In this document: positions 28,164 to 38,177 of the stretch, piece after piece
How the letters are laid out: each line of letters begins with the position of its first letter
How positions within the stretch are numbered: the first letter of the stretch is position 1
Source: JADLHS01 sp020848635
Lineage (GTDB): Bacteria; Verrucomicrobiota; Verrucomicrobiia; Limisphaerales; JADLHS01
Assembly: GCA_037044975.1 (NCBI GenBank)
Contig: JBAOIL010000021.1
Span: 186,001-250,000, forward strand
Direction: 5' to 3'
DNA length: 64,000 bases
Translations under genes and position numbers: made by a program
Notes under the pieces: model-generated
Told to the model about the DNA's origin: nothing
Databases searched by the model: none
The model's input: the letters and a program-made list of their open reading frames with translations, nothing else

Positions 28164-28583
28164 ATTCTTTATGACCCTTTGGTGCGCCGATGACACAATT
28201 GCGTACGGCGCTTGCGGCTTCATCTCGCTTCCCCCATGCATCTCGAAGGATTACGGACAGAATTGGAGCGAGCTGCGCACGCCTGGCGTCCGTCAGGAAT
28301 GGAGTAGCCAAGCAGCCTCATTCCAGCGGATTAAAACTGAACGGGCGGCGGCGATTTTGCAACCTCATTCCCTAAATCCTGGCGGTGCGTCCGCCCGTCC
28401 CCACGGAGGAAGCTGGCGCACCGTCGCCAGTTCGATCCCGCCTGGCTTGCAGGGAGGAATGGCCGGTTGGCTTCGGCTGAAGTCTGGTTTGAAACCGATG
28501 CAGGTATGAAAGCGCTCGCGTTCGATGTTCCGAATACAAGGTCGCTTGGTTCGTCGCTGCATGCTCAACACGCCACTCTCGTT
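28164..28583. other. Intergenic stretch without recognised gene
   Basis: About 420 bases between the dehydrogenase start and the end of the DegP gene. No frame resembles a known protein, and no hairpin stands out. It should carry the promoter of the beta-oxidation genes on its left side. Confidence 0.4.
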
Positions 28584-30089
28584 TCAGTTGGATTGTGCGG
28601 TATCAATCACCACATAGCGACTCCCGCCATCGCGCCAGACGCGCAGCAATAGCCGGGCGTCTTTGTTTTGACTGCTCAATTCCAAGGCGTCATTGGCGTT
28701 GGTTACGCGGCGACGGTTCACTTCAACGATCACATCGCCGGGGCGCAGCCCGGCTTCGGCGGCGGCGGAATCGGGGGCCACAGTGGCGATCACGGCGCCG
28801 CGCATCCCGGTGGGGATTCCAAACTGGCTGCGCGTGCGCGTGTCCAGGTCGGCCACTTCCGCGCCGCGCAGCGCATCGCGCCGATCACTCTCGCCCCGGC
28901 CACGACGAGTTTCCCCACCCGCTTTGGCAAGCATGTCAGCCGACAACTCACCGAGTTTGGCGGCGCAAGTCTTCTCCATGCCGTCCCGCATGACTTTGAC
29001 GGTCACTTTTGTACCGGGCGCTGTCTGGGCTACCATCAGGCGGAATTGCCGGCTGTCGGCGACTTTCTTCCCTTTGAATTCCACTACCACGTCGCCTTCC
29101 TTGAGGCCGGCTTCGTCGGCGGGAGAATTGGGCGTAACTTCACCGACCAGCGCGCCGGATTGGTCCTTCAACTTGAATTCCTTGGCCAAATCCTCCGTGA
29201 CCGGCTGGATCATGACCCCCAAATAGCCGCGGATGACTTTACCGTCAGTGACGAGCCGTTCCATCACGGAGCGCGCTAGGTTGATGGGCACTGCAAATCC
29301 GACGCCCTGGTTGCCGCCGGTGCGGCTGAGGATGGCCGTGTTAATGCCCACCAATCGGCCTTCCGCGTCCACGAGCGCGCCGCCGCTGTTGCCGGGGTTG
29401 ATTGAGGCATCGGTCTGGATGAAATCCTCATAGTCCACAATGCCCATGCCGCCCCGGCCTTTGGCGCTGACGATGCCGGCGGTGACAGTCTGACCGACAC
29501 CGAATGGATTACCGATGGCGAGGACGAAATCGCCCACCTCCAGATTGTCGCTGTCCGTCAGGGTGATCGCGGGCAGCTTCCGGCCCTCTACCTTGAGCAC
29601 GGCGATGTCAGTTTGCGCATCGGCGCCAATGACCTTCGCATCAAAGGTGTCTTTGTCATCGGCGAGCGACACTTTGATCTCATCGGCGCCGTCCACGACG
29701 TGGTTATTGGTGAGGATGTAGCCGTCCTCGCTCAGAATGACGCCTGAGCCAAGGGCTTGCTCCCGGCGTTCGCGGGGCATTGGGTCAACGCTGCCTCGCG
29801 GGTCGCCGAAGAACTGGCGGAACAGGGGATCATCGAAGTACGGCATCAGCCGGGACATCGCCTTTACTTTCTTGGACGTGTGGATGTTCACCACGCTGGG
29901 CGACACTTCCTTGATGATGGGGGCCAGGCTCGTGGCGGCTTTGACCTGAGACGATATCGCGGCCTCCTTCACCTTGAGCTTGGGCGGCGAAGCCGCGTGC
30001 GCGGAGGGGTTCAGAGGAGCGGCACCGGCCAGGAAAAGTATGGCCACGCCGGCCCCCATTAACGATACGAACTTGCGAGAGAGTTTCAT
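28584..30089 (-). CDS. Do family serine protease (DegP/HtrA-like)
   Basis: 501 residues. Signal peptide (residues 1-32), protease domain with the catalytic triad His130 (LTNNHVVDG), Asp161 (QTDIAVLKV) and Ser235 (NPGNSGGALV), and two PDZ domains (about 285-375 and 415-500). It is a periplasmic quality-control protease/chaperone. Length matches MucD/DegP (470-500). It is single-gene; Hsp20 lies just upstream in the same orientation, which fits a protein-quality neighbourhood. Confidence 0.94.
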   Translation of the reverse strand: MKLSRKFVSLMGAGVAILFLAGAAPLNPSAHAASPPKLKVKEAAISSQVKAATSLAPIIKEVSPSVVNIHTSKKVKAMSRLMPYFDDPLFRQFFGDPRGSVDPMPRERREQALGSGVILSEDGYILTNNHVVDGADEIKVSLADDKDTFDAKVIGADAQTDIAVLKVEGRKLPAITLTDSDNLEVGDFVLAIGNPFGVGQTVTAGIVSAKGRGGMGIVDYEDFIQTDASINPGNSGGALVDAEGRLVGINTAILSRTGGNQGVGFAVPINLARSVMERLVTDGKVIRGYLGVMIQPVTEDLAKEFKLKDQSGALVGEVTPNSPADEAGLKEGDVVVEFKGKKVADSRQFRLMVAQTAPGTKVTVKVMRDGMEKTCAAKLGELSADMLAKAGGETRRGRGESDRRDALRGAEVADLDTRTRSQFGIPTGMRGAVIATVAPDSAAAEAGLRPGDVIVEVNRRRVTNANDALELSSQNKDARLLLRVWRDGGSRYVVIDTAQSN

Positions 30090-30320
30090 ACTTTAATCAA
30101 GATTGCTTGGTTTGGTTTATCGATGGCATCGAAAGCCCATTTGAGTCACCGCTGCTTGTGGCTGGTAGAGCAGGGATTCGATTTTGCGTCCCGGCGGAAT
30201 AAAATCCCACGCCCGTGCGCATCCCCCCACCGGGCCGGCACGGGGCGCCGGCCGAACTGCTGCCTATCCCACTCGGAGAAGGTGGCTCGCGCCATTCCGT
30301 GAGGAATCCGCCGTGCTGAC

Positions 30321-30347
30321 AGGAACGCCCGTCAACCGGGCGTTCCT
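30321..30347 (-). terminator. Hairpin downstream of hsp20
   Basis: Perfect 11-bp stem (AGGAACGCCCG with CGGGCGTTCCT) and a 5-base loop, beginning 14 bases after the Hsp20 stop codon. There is no U-tract on either side, so it may be an intrinsic terminator or an mRNA-stabilising hairpin. Confidence 0.5.
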
Positions 30348-30360
30348 GCCCGCTTCGCCA

Positions 30361-30822
30361 TTAGGTTACTTTCACTTCGATTTGTTTCGGACGGGCTTTC
30401 TCGCTCTTCGCCAGATGCACGCGTAACACGCCGTCCTTGAACTCGGCTTTCACCTCATCCCCTTGCGCGTCGTCCGGGATGCTGAAGCTGCGCTCAAATC
30501 GGCCATAGGAGCGTTCGATCCGATGGAACTTGTGGCCCTTTTCCTCTTTCTCGGCTTTGCGCTCTCCGGCGATGGTCAACGTACCGCTTTCCTCCGTCAC
30601 TTTGACGTCGTCCTTCTGGACTTCAGGAAGTTCAACCTTGATCAGGTATTCCTTGTCATCCTCGGCGATGTCCACCAATGGCGACCATTCGGGGACCGTG
30701 ATGTTTTCTTCGTCCGGGGTGAGGTTGCCGCGACGGAACGAATTCCAGTCAAACAGGGACGACATCCGCCGCTGCATGTCTTCCATTTCGCGGAGCGGAT
30801 TCCAACGAGTCAATGTATTCAT
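30361..30822 (-). CDS. Hsp20/alpha-crystallin family small heat-shock protein
   Basis: 153 residues with the alpha-crystallin domain (about 45-145): VDIAEDDKEYLIKVELPEVQ, KDDVKVTEESGTLTIAGERK, and the A-x-x-x-n-GVL motif FKDGVLRVHLAKSE. ATP-independent chaperone of the cytosol that holds unfolding proteins. A ribosome-binding site AAAGGA lies before the ATG. No CIRCE-like operator was seen in the upstream 397-base gap (30823-31219), which holds no other recognisable gene. Confidence 0.93.
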   Translation of the reverse strand: MNTLTRWNPLREMEDMQRRMSSLFDWNSFRRGNLTPDEENITVPEWSPLVDIAEDDKEYLIKVELPEVQKDDVKVTEESGTLTIAGERKAEKEEKGHKFHRIERSYGRFERSFSIPDDAQGDEVKAEFKDGVLRVHLAKSEKARPKQIEVKVT

Positions 30823-31219
30823 ACGATAATCCTTTCATCAGGCAGACGGGTTTCTCTCTTGTTCACCGCAACCGGGTCTGCCCCCACATCCGATTGCGCC
30901 GGCGAGTAGAAACATGCCATCCACTCGGACGGAGTTTCGTCGCGACATAATAAAATGCAGGCGGAGTGCCAGCGTGGCTGGAATTCACAAGCTGCTGAAA
31001 ATCCAATTGTTCGATTTGAGGGCGAATCGAAAGGGTGAGTCAGGGTGAGTCAACATGGAGCAGTTCGGCAGCTCAGTAGTGCCACAATGGCGATACGAAA
31101 AAAGTGAGACGTCGCGCCAATTCACTTCCCGCGGTCGAAGAAAGTGTATGTTACTCTCAGGGCAATCTGGGTGATATGGTTCCCACGACCCAACGCTGTC
31201 TACCCCGCTCAGCTTGCGA

Positions 31220-33028
31220 TCACTCCACGCCCATTTTCTTCGCCCAGTCGGTGAGGGTCGAGCCTTCGCTGATGTTTGAGATTCCGGCCTGACGGGCGAT
31301 GGCGAGAAAGCGCTTGACCAGGTCGGCTTTGGCATCGCCAGATACACGCTTCGTGGCGATCTTCACATACCACACGGGCAGACGAGCGACCTGCACACGG
31401 AAACGAACGCCGTCGTTTTCTGCCAGTTGCTCAGCCTCATCAAGGATTTTCTCGCCCGCGTTCATCACGTCTTCACTCAGGTAAGCGGAGGTCGGCTTGT
31501 CGAAGATGTGGATGTGCTTGCCCTGCTCCCGGACGGGGCGGTGGATGGTGTCGAGGTAGGCAATGATCTTCGGCGCGGCTTTGCCGTAGTAAGCGTTCAC
31601 GAATTCAGTGATGTGCTTTTGCACGTCGGTGTCGGGATTCCAGAGCAGCTTCGCCAGAACGTAGGCACGGAGCGGTTCCATCTCGCCGCAACCGCCGCCG
31701 GAATAATTGCCCTGCTCGAACAGGCTTTTGACTTTGTGCTTTACGAAGAAGCGAACATTGGATTGGAGGGCATCGAAGTTCGGAAACGGCTGCTGGTAAT
31801 GGCCAAAGTCCGTGGTGTAGTCCCACACGTAGAGCAGCGGCGCGATTGGTCCCCAGGCCACGATGTCGTCGCGGAAGCGGCGATTCTTCTCCTCGGGACA
31901 CGTCTCAAGTGGGTGCGCGAAACAGCATTCAATGGAACAAAGGCGCACGATGATGTTGCGATGCGGGCGGATGGTCTTGGGCGCTTTGCGCGTGTACTGA
32001 TAAGCCAGCGTATCAATGCGAATGTTTGGATGGTCTTTTTCAATCGCCTCCGCCACGGCGTTGACGAATTTAAGCAGCGAACCCGCCGGACTGCCCTCCG
32101 CATCATCCACGGCTTTGCACTGGTCGCACTGGCAGTTATTGAAGGCGTCATTCTGCGAGACGCTGAAGATGGTAGCTTCCGGGTGTTCCTTGATCCACTG
32201 CCGCACGCGCTCGATCGAAATCCTCAGCACGTCGGGGTTCGAAAGACAGCGCTGGACGTAGCCGCTTTTGCGCTTGCCATCAATGAGCGGAAAATATTCC
32301 GGGTGTTCGCTGTACAGTTCCGGCGGCACCAGGCCATCGAAGCTGTGGACGAACGGGTGATAGACCGTGAAAGCGCCGCCGTGTTTCGCGGTGAGGCCGT
32401 AATGCTGCCCGTTGACGCGGTGGCGCGCGGCAAAATCCGCGTTGTGCATCACTTCGCTCCAGAAGACGTCGCGGTTCTCCAGCGCGGGAATGATCGTCGC
32501 GTTCAGTTTCGGCAGTTTGACGCGGTCGAGTTTGGGAACGATTTCAAGTTCCGGCGTAAACCAGCGCACGCCGAGTTGTTCCTCCAGCAGCGTATAAACG
32601 CCGTTCAAGGTGCCGCGTGGCCGGCCACCGGCGATAATCAAGCGATTACCGTCTACGCGCAGCACAAACCCGTCCGGGCCGAGCTTGCTGAAATCCACCG
32701 CCGGCCGCAGCTTTGCGAGGTGGAGATTGTCCCCCAGCAGGATTTCGCGGTCGGCCGGTTTGTCCGCATCGGTCACGATGGGTAATTTCGCACCGCTCAT
32801 CCGTTCAAGATACCGTTGCAGTTCCTCGGCCGCGTATCGTTCTGCCGGAATCGCGCTGGCCGAAACGACGATGCGGTATTTGGTTTGACCCTGGTCGGCA
32901 AGGGTTACGTCGGCTCGGCTGCTAACCGCGCCGCCCAGAAAGAAGCAGCCCAGCGCCAGCCATGCTGGCCAGGGCCACGGGTAACCGTTTGGCCGGCTTC
33001 GGAGCTCGGTTCGTTGTATGGTTCTCAT
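31220..33028 (-). CDS. DUF4838 domain secreted protein (glycoside hydrolase-like)
   Basis: 602 residues. Signal peptide (about 1-40, PAWLALGCFFLGGAVSSRA), then a GH20-type N-terminal domain (AEELQRYLERMSGAKLPIV, about 68-86), then DUF4838, which resembles a glycoside hydrolase barrel (HRVNGQHYGLTAKHGGAFTV, SVSQNDAFNNCQCDQC). The C-terminal part is a helical domain. Probably exported and acting on polysaccharides; Verrucomicrobia carry many paralogs. The exact substrate is unknown. The gene is not obviously co-transcribed with Hsp20. Confidence 0.85.
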   Translation of the reverse strand: MRTIQRTELRSRPNGYPWPWPAWLALGCFFLGGAVSSRADVTLADQGQTKYRIVVSASAIPAERYAAEELQRYLERMSGAKLPIVTDADKPADREILLGDNLHLAKLRPAVDFSKLGPDGFVLRVDGNRLIIAGGRPRGTLNGVYTLLEEQLGVRWFTPELEIVPKLDRVKLPKLNATIIPALENRDVFWSEVMHNADFAARHRVNGQHYGLTAKHGGAFTVYHPFVHSFDGLVPPELYSEHPEYFPLIDGKRKSGYVQRCLSNPDVLRISIERVRQWIKEHPEATIFSVSQNDAFNNCQCDQCKAVDDAEGSPAGSLLKFVNAVAEAIEKDHPNIRIDTLAYQYTRKAPKTIRPHRNIIVRLCSIECCFAHPLETCPEEKNRRFRDDIVAWGPIAPLLYVWDYTTDFGHYQQPFPNFDALQSNVRFFVKHKVKSLFEQGNYSGGGCGEMEPLRAYVLAKLLWNPDTDVQKHITEFVNAYYGKAAPKIIAYLDTIHRPVREQGKHIHIFDKPTSAYLSEDVMNAGEKILDEAEQLAENDGVRFRVQVARLPVWYVKIATKRVSGDAKADLVKRFLAIARQAGISNISEGSTLTDWAKKMGVE

Positions 33029-33142
33029 ATTAATCCTGTAGTTTCAGCAGTCCGTTCACGACATGTTGCGCCGAGGTATGGAACGGGACTTCGCATTCGA
33101 GCCGAAATCCGCTTCCTTACTTCGGCAGTTACGTTCGCAGGG

Positions 33143-34780
33143 TCAAAGATTGCGCAACTCGCGCCGAAGGTATTTCCCAACCCCGGATTTGGGCAATGAC
33201 TCCCGGAATACCACCTCACGTGGGGCTTTGTAAGCGGCGATCCGCTCGCGACAGAAGGCGATGATCTCTTCGGCCGTCGCCGTGACGCCCCGCTTCAGCA
33301 CCACAAAGGCTTTAACGGTCTCCCCCCGATACGAGTCCGGGATTCCGATCACCGCGGCTTCCTGGACCTTAGGGCACTCGAACAAAACCTCCTCGATTTC
33401 GCGCGGATAGATGTTGTAGCCGCCCGCAATAATCATGTCCTTTTTGCGGTCCACGATGTAAAAATAACCATCGGCGTCTTTCTTCGCGATGTCGCCGGTG
33501 TGCAGCCAGCCGTCGCGCAACACCAAGGCGGTTTCCTCCGGCTTGTTCCAGTAACCCTTCATGACTTGGGGCCCGCGAATTGTGATTTCACCGACTTCAC
33601 CAACGGGCATTTCGCGCGTCCCGGTTTCCAAGTCCACAATCCGCGCTTCCGTATCGGGAATCGGCAGGCCGATGCTGGCGATTTTCGGCGACCCTGCCGG
33701 CGGGTTGATATGCGTCACGGGCGACGTCTCGGTCAGCCCGTATCCCTCGACGAGCTTTCCGCCGGTCAAAGCTTCAAATTTCTGCCGGACCTCGGCCGGC
33801 AATGCCGCGCCACCACTCATGCACATCCGCAGTGAGTTGAATCCGTAACGCTCGACGCCCGGCACGCTGTTAAACGCGACGTACATGGTGGGGACGCCAT
33901 GGAATATCGTCGGCCGATACTTGCGGATGACATTCAGAGCCGCCCGAAGCTCGAACCGGGGCAGGATGACCACGCGACCGCCGATCTCGATCGAACTAAT
34001 CATCACACAGGTCATCGCGAAAATGTGGAACATGGGGAGCGCGGCAACCAGCACTTCGGGGCGCTCCGGGCCGATCCCCAACCAGCGACTCGCCTGGTAT
34101 GCGTTAATTACCAGGTTGGCGTGGGTGAGCATGGCGCCCTTGGAGGTGCCGGTGGTACCGCCGGTGTATTGCAGGCAGGCGATGGCCGCGGGCGTCAGAT
34201 CGCTTGGCTGCGGGGTGGCGGAGACGCTCAGGATCTTTTCCCATTTGTGCAGCCCCGGACCTTTGGACGGAGGGTTGCCCGTTGGGTCAGACTGCGATTG
34301 GGCTGAAACTTTTGTCGGCGAGGACAACGTCAAGGCAGCACAAAGCTGCTGCCCGGCGCGTGGGTAATACTGCCGCATCCCGGTGAGGATAATGTGCCGC
34401 ACGGAAGTCAATTGCGGCAGCGCGGCTTTGATCGCCGGGTAGAGCCGGCGATCCGCGATCACAACCGTTGCGCCCGCATCATTCCACTGGTGGGCAATCT
34501 CGCGCGCGGTGTACATCGCACTGGTCGCCGTGACAATCGCGCCCGCCCGCATCGCGCCAAAAAAGCTGATCACAAACTGCGGGCAGTTGGGCATCAACAG
34601 CGCCACGCAATCGCCCCGCTGCACGCCCATGGCCTGCAAACCGGCGGCCAGCCGGTTCACATGATCCTGAAGTTGCCCGTAGGATATCTCGCCACCGAAG
34701 TAAATGAGGGCCGGGTAGGCGGGCGATTTTGCAGCGGTCTGTTCCAACAATTGCGGCAGAGTGATTTTGGGGTAAGTCAT
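33143..34780 (-). CDS. fadD: Long-chain fatty acid-CoA ligase (AMP-forming)
   Basis: 545 residues. Adenylation-enzyme motifs: P-loop-like YTGGTTGTSKGAML (about 210), GYGLTETSP (about 348), HTGDIAKKDADGYFYIVDRK (about 425), and the catalytic Lys near the C-terminus in LPKSGVGKYLRREL. It activates fatty acids to acyl-CoA, feeding the beta-oxidation genes at 24-28 kb. A short insert (about 155-180, Ser/Pro-rich) interrupts the N-domain. Chain-length preference cannot be told; the symbol is by family. Confidence 0.86.
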   Translation of the reverse strand: MTYPKITLPQLLEQTAAKSPAYPALIYFGGEISYGQLQDHVNRLAAGLQAMGVQRGDCVALLMPNCPQFVISFFGAMRAGAIVTATSAMYTAREIAHQWNDAGATVVIADRRLYPAIKAALPQLTSVRHIILTGMRQYYPRAGQQLCAALTLSSPTKVSAQSQSDPTGNPPSKGPGLHKWEKILSVSATPQPSDLTPAAIACLQYTGGTTGTSKGAMLTHANLVINAYQASRWLGIGPERPEVLVAALPMFHIFAMTCVMISSIEIGGRVVILPRFELRAALNVIRKYRPTIFHGVPTMYVAFNSVPGVERYGFNSLRMCMSGGAALPAEVRQKFEALTGGKLVEGYGLTETSPVTHINPPAGSPKIASIGLPIPDTEARIVDLETGTREMPVGEVGEITIRGPQVMKGYWNKPEETALVLRDGWLHTGDIAKKDADGYFYIVDRKKDMIIAGGYNIYPREIEEVLFECPKVQEAAVIGIPDSYRGETVKAFVVLKRGVTATAEEIIAFCRERIAAYKAPREVVFRESLPKSGVGKYLRRELRNL

Positions 34781-34859
34781 GCGGCTAAATGATGTTGGCG
34801 CAGACTAGAGGCTGCCTTCCGGGATTGACAAGAATTTTGTTCCCGCGCTCCCATTGGCT

Positions 34860-35837
34860 TCAGCGGGGCAGCGCGTGGAACTGAAAGCGGGCGGGTGACT
34901 GGGCGTCGGCGGCGAGCTCAGCGGTGTAAAATCCGCCGTCCTTGAGGAGGTCAATCCCGGCGAGTGAAGGACACAGCAGCACGTGGAAGTCCCGCCAGCC
35001 GCGAGCTTCGTTCAGCGCCGTGCTCATGCGCCGGACCGAATGGCCGAAGCGACGCATTACCGGAAACCCGCAAAGCAACTGGCTTAGGCGCAAGTATAGC
35101 GGTGAGTGGAGATGGCCGATGATGGTGCGCTCAATCTGGACCAGCTTTCCTCGCACCACTTCGTCCCGCCAGAGAAACGGCAGGGCCGTGGGATCATGAC
35201 AGAAGAACAGCACCCGCTGGTCGGGCCGCAGCGCACGGAAGGCGGCGCGGATTTCGGCGAGGTGTTGCGCGCGAAGTTCCTCCCACGCGAGCTTTTCGGC
35301 GGGCAGCAGGTCAGCTTCAAAAAAAGGGAGCGCGACGAGGGTGGACACACAGTTGAACAAGACATAATTGCCCAGCTCGAGCCGCCAGAAGGGTTGGAGT
35401 CCGAGTTCGGCACAGCCCCGCTGCCAGCTCCGGAGCCGCAGTCCCCCGCGCGTGCCCAGGAGCCGGAATTTGCCGAGTTCATGGTCGCCGAAATTCACCC
35501 GCAGCTTTTCGCCAAATTGCGCCCGGAGTTTGCCGAGACATTCCTTCGCGCTTTCCATGGCGGCATCATCGCTGAGACCGACGGCGGCGACGTTGCAGGC
35601 ATAATCCCCGTTGGCGATGACGTAATCCACGCGGCCCACTTCGGAGAGAAAACGATCGAGTTGCGGATTTTGCCGGAGCGGATAACGCAGCCAGACGTGT
35701 TCGCGATAGAGCCGGAGCGCCAGCCGGAGTAAGGGCGGCGAAATGGCCCGGGTTTCATAATCGTCCCCGGCGGTACGTTCGGTCGGGCCGGCGTAATGGA
35801 TATCGCTGAGGATGGCGATGTTGAAGCGGCGGCTCAT
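34860..35837 (-). CDS. Calcineurin-like metallophosphoesterase
   Basis: 325 residues with the metallophosphoesterase metal-binding set: ILSDIHYAG (D-x-H, residues 10-15), VIANGDYAC (GD), NFGDHEL (the GNHE-like position), FFCHDP and IGHLHSPLY (GHxH). It starts 9 bases after the end of the neighbouring histidine kinase gene on the same strand, so the two are probably co-transcribed. The substrate (nucleotide, lipid or phosphoprotein) is not predictable. Confidence 0.85.
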   Translation of the reverse strand: MSRRFNIAILSDIHYAGPTERTAGDDYETRAISPPLLRLALRLYREHVWLRYPLRQNPQLDRFLSEVGRVDYVIANGDYACNVAAVGLSDDAAMESAKECLGKLRAQFGEKLRVNFGDHELGKFRLLGTRGGLRLRSWQRGCAELGLQPFWRLELGNYVLFNCVSTLVALPFFEADLLPAEKLAWEELRAQHLAEIRAAFRALRPDQRVLFFCHDPTALPFLWRDEVVRGKLVQIERTIIGHLHSPLYLRLSQLLCGFPVMRRFGHSVRRMSTALNEARGWRDFHVLLCPSLAGIDLLKDGGFYTAELAADAQSPARFQFHALPR

Positions 35838-35846
35838 GGCCCGGCG

Positions 35847-36936
35847 TTAGAGGGCTTGGTCGCCGGCGGGGAGAAGGACGCTGAAGGTGGTGCCTTTGTT
35901 CGGCTCGCTATGCACGGTGATGTGACCCTGGTGTTCGTGAACGATGCGGCGCGTGATGGGCAGACCGAGGCCGGTGCCGTGATGCTTGGTGGTGAAGAAC
36001 GGCTCAAACAGGCGATCCAGATTCTCCGGGGCGATGCCCATGCCGGTATCGGCGACGGTAATACGCACCTGAGGCGGGCCGGAGCGCGGGGACGCGGCGG
36101 CAACCAAATCCGTGGCTACGGTGAGTGAACCGTTCTGGCCGGAAGCTTCGACGGCGTTGAGGAGGAGGTTCACGAAAACCTGCTCCAACTGATGGTCATT
36201 ACCCTGCACGGCGTCGGGCGTGGCGTTGAACGCGCGGTGGAGCGAAATGAACTTACCCGCCAGTTGATGCTGCACCATGCGCAGCGAGTGTTCGAGCACG
36301 GCGTGCAAGCAGACGGGGCCGTGGGTGGAACGCTCCTTGCGCGCCAAAGCGCAGCATCTGCCGCATGATGGTGTCCAGCCGGCGCATTTCCCGGCTGACG
36401 ATGCCCGCGAGTTCTTCGTCGTGATGTTTTTCCAGCAACAAGTCCACGAAAGTTTTGACGGGGACGAGGGCATTCTTGATTTCGTGGGCCATGTCCGCGG
36501 AAAGCGTGCCAAGGGTGGCGAGGCGGTCGAGCCGGATGATCCCTTGTTCCAGTTGGGCGAAGCGGGTCACGTCACTGAGGACGACCACCACATCGAGCGA
36601 GCCGGCGTCGCGTTGGACCGGTTGGACGGTGACATGGAAATTGCGGGAATGTTTGTCGTTCAGCGCCAGCGTTAGTTGATCGCAGGTGATGGTAGTTTTG
36701 CCGGCAAGGGCTTCGCGCACGACATTTTGGAGCGGGACAGGTAATAACGACAGCGGGGCAGGCAGGGTCTTGCCGGTCGGAAGGTGAAGGAGCCGTTCGG
36801 CTTCGTGTGTGGCGGAAACGATTAGTTCGCGCGCGTTGACCACGAGAACCCCGGACGCCAGCGCGTCGCGAAGGGACCGCGCGAGATTCAGCCCTTCGAC
36901 GGGGCCGTCGGTTCGATGCTGGCTGCGGGCGGACAT
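35847..36936 (-). CDS. PAS-domain sensor histidine kinase (one frameshift)
   Basis: Reads across a frameshift at about 36344 (an extra C in the plus strand would explain it). N-terminal PAS-like domain (about 20-130, GVLVVNARELIVSATHEAER), then a dimerisation/phosphoacceptor helix with His in LSADMAHEIKNALVPVKTFV, and a C-terminal HATPase domain (NDHQLEQVFVNLLLNAVEAS, VADTGMGIAPENLDRLFEPF, TGLGLPITRRIVHEHQGHIT). Total about 360 residues, no TM segment, so cytoplasmic. No partner response regulator is adjacent; the H-box is like those of the two kinases at 43.7 and 45.3 kb. Confidence 0.85.
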
Positions 36937-37190
36937 TGCTAATTACGACCAACCACGACACGCCTTGAGCTTTCATCACCCAAGATTTATTGGATTATTT
37001 ATTGTTTTCACGGTTGCGACAACAAAAAACACGCATTGTCTTTGTGTCATTCAAGGGTAGATTCCTAGACACGTGTGCCCACATTGAAGGCACCAGTTGG
37101 AACTGGAATTCAAAATAAGGGGCTTCTTATGTGAGAACGTGCAGGCCGAAACGGTAATGGCACCTGATTCGCTTTGACCGACTGCAAACT

Positions 37191-38177
37191 ATGACGACCA
37201 CGCGAGAAACCGTGCGGCTGAAATCCTTGGGGGATGAAATGGTTGGGCTGCTTTTCCACCCCAATACAGTCACCCCGTCACCCGCAGTGATCGTGTGCCA
37301 TGGTGCCGGCGAATTCAAAGAGAACTACTTCGAGTTGTGTGAACAGCTAGCTGCCCGTGGCGTCGCGGCGCTGGCGATTGACCTTCACGGCCACGGCGAA
37401 AGCGGTGGGGAACGTTTTTGCATTCACATTCACGAGTGGGTGGCAGATGTTCAGGCCGCGATTGGATTTCTGGCAACCCACCCGAAGATTGACAGCAAGC
37501 GCATTGGTGCGTTTGGTATGTCTTCCGGCGGCACTGCCATTTTGGAGGCGGCGGCGATTGATCCACGCTTAAAAGCGCTGGTCACGCTGGATGCCACGGT
37601 GCGAAACTCCCTGCCGCTGCCGATGACTTGGTTTCTCAAGTTCCTGGTTTTTATCGGAGGCATCAAGAAACGATTCACTCACCAGCAATGGCGTTTGCCC
37701 CTTGCCAAACTTGGCGGCCTGCACCTGGCATCCGACCCGGAAATCAACCGGCGAATCACGACGGACCCCAAAGGCCTGGCGGCGTTCATGGCCTTTCCCT
37801 TCCCCGGCGGGGCCGAGGCGTTTTTCGTGGATACCCTTCAACGGGTGGCGCGCATTAGTGCACCAACATTGGTTCTGTGGGGCGAAGATGACAAGCTGGA
37901 TCCGCCCCGAACCGCGTGTCTGCTGTATGCGGCGCTCACTTGCAAGAAAGCGCTCCACATTATTCCCGGCAACGGTCATGTGGGCCACCTCGACCGGCAT
38001 AAGGCCAAAGTGTTTGCGTTGACGGCGGACTGGGTTTCGCTGAATCTGGCGGAAGCGTTGGCGACAGACCGTGATGTCGCCGGAGCTCTTCAAAATGGGA
38101 ATCAAGATTATCGAGGCGGAAGCCGCCAGGAGTTTCGGGGCGAAAGAGAAGTGGGCGCTGCTTTCGCCGTTTCTTAA
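37191..38177 (+). CDS. Alpha/beta hydrolase (dienelactone hydrolase-like)
   Basis: 328 residues. Alpha/beta hydrolase fold: oxyanion segment IVCHGAGEFKENY (about 33-45), nucleophile elbow GMSSGGTAIL with Ser (about 110), and acid/histidine near LWGEDDKLDPPR and GNGHVGHLD. The last about 35 residues overlap the following gene by 107 bases and are not family-like; a TGA at 38072 overlapping the ATG of the next gene (TGATG) suggests the true end may be there with a shifted frame upstream. Substrate unknown. Confidence 0.82.
   Translation: MTTTRETVRLKSLGDEMVGLLFHPNTVTPSPAVIVCHGAGEFKENYFELCEQLAARGVAALAIDLHGHGESGGERFCIHIHEWVADVQAAIGFLATHPKIDSKRIGAFGMSSGGTAILEAAAIDPRLKALVTLDATVRNSLPLPMTWFLKFLVFIGGIKKRFTHQQWRLPLAKLGGLHLASDPEINRRITTDPKGLAAFMAFPFPGGAEAFFVDTLQRVARISAPTLVLWGEDDKLDPPRTACLLYAALTCKKALHIIPGNGHVGHLDRHKAKVFALTADWVSLNLAEALATDRDVAGALQNGNQDYRGGSRQEFRGEREVGAAFAVS

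Noticed and set aside
31427..32785. Plus-strand open frame of 452 codons
   Set aside because: Shadow of the DUF4838 gene on the other strand.
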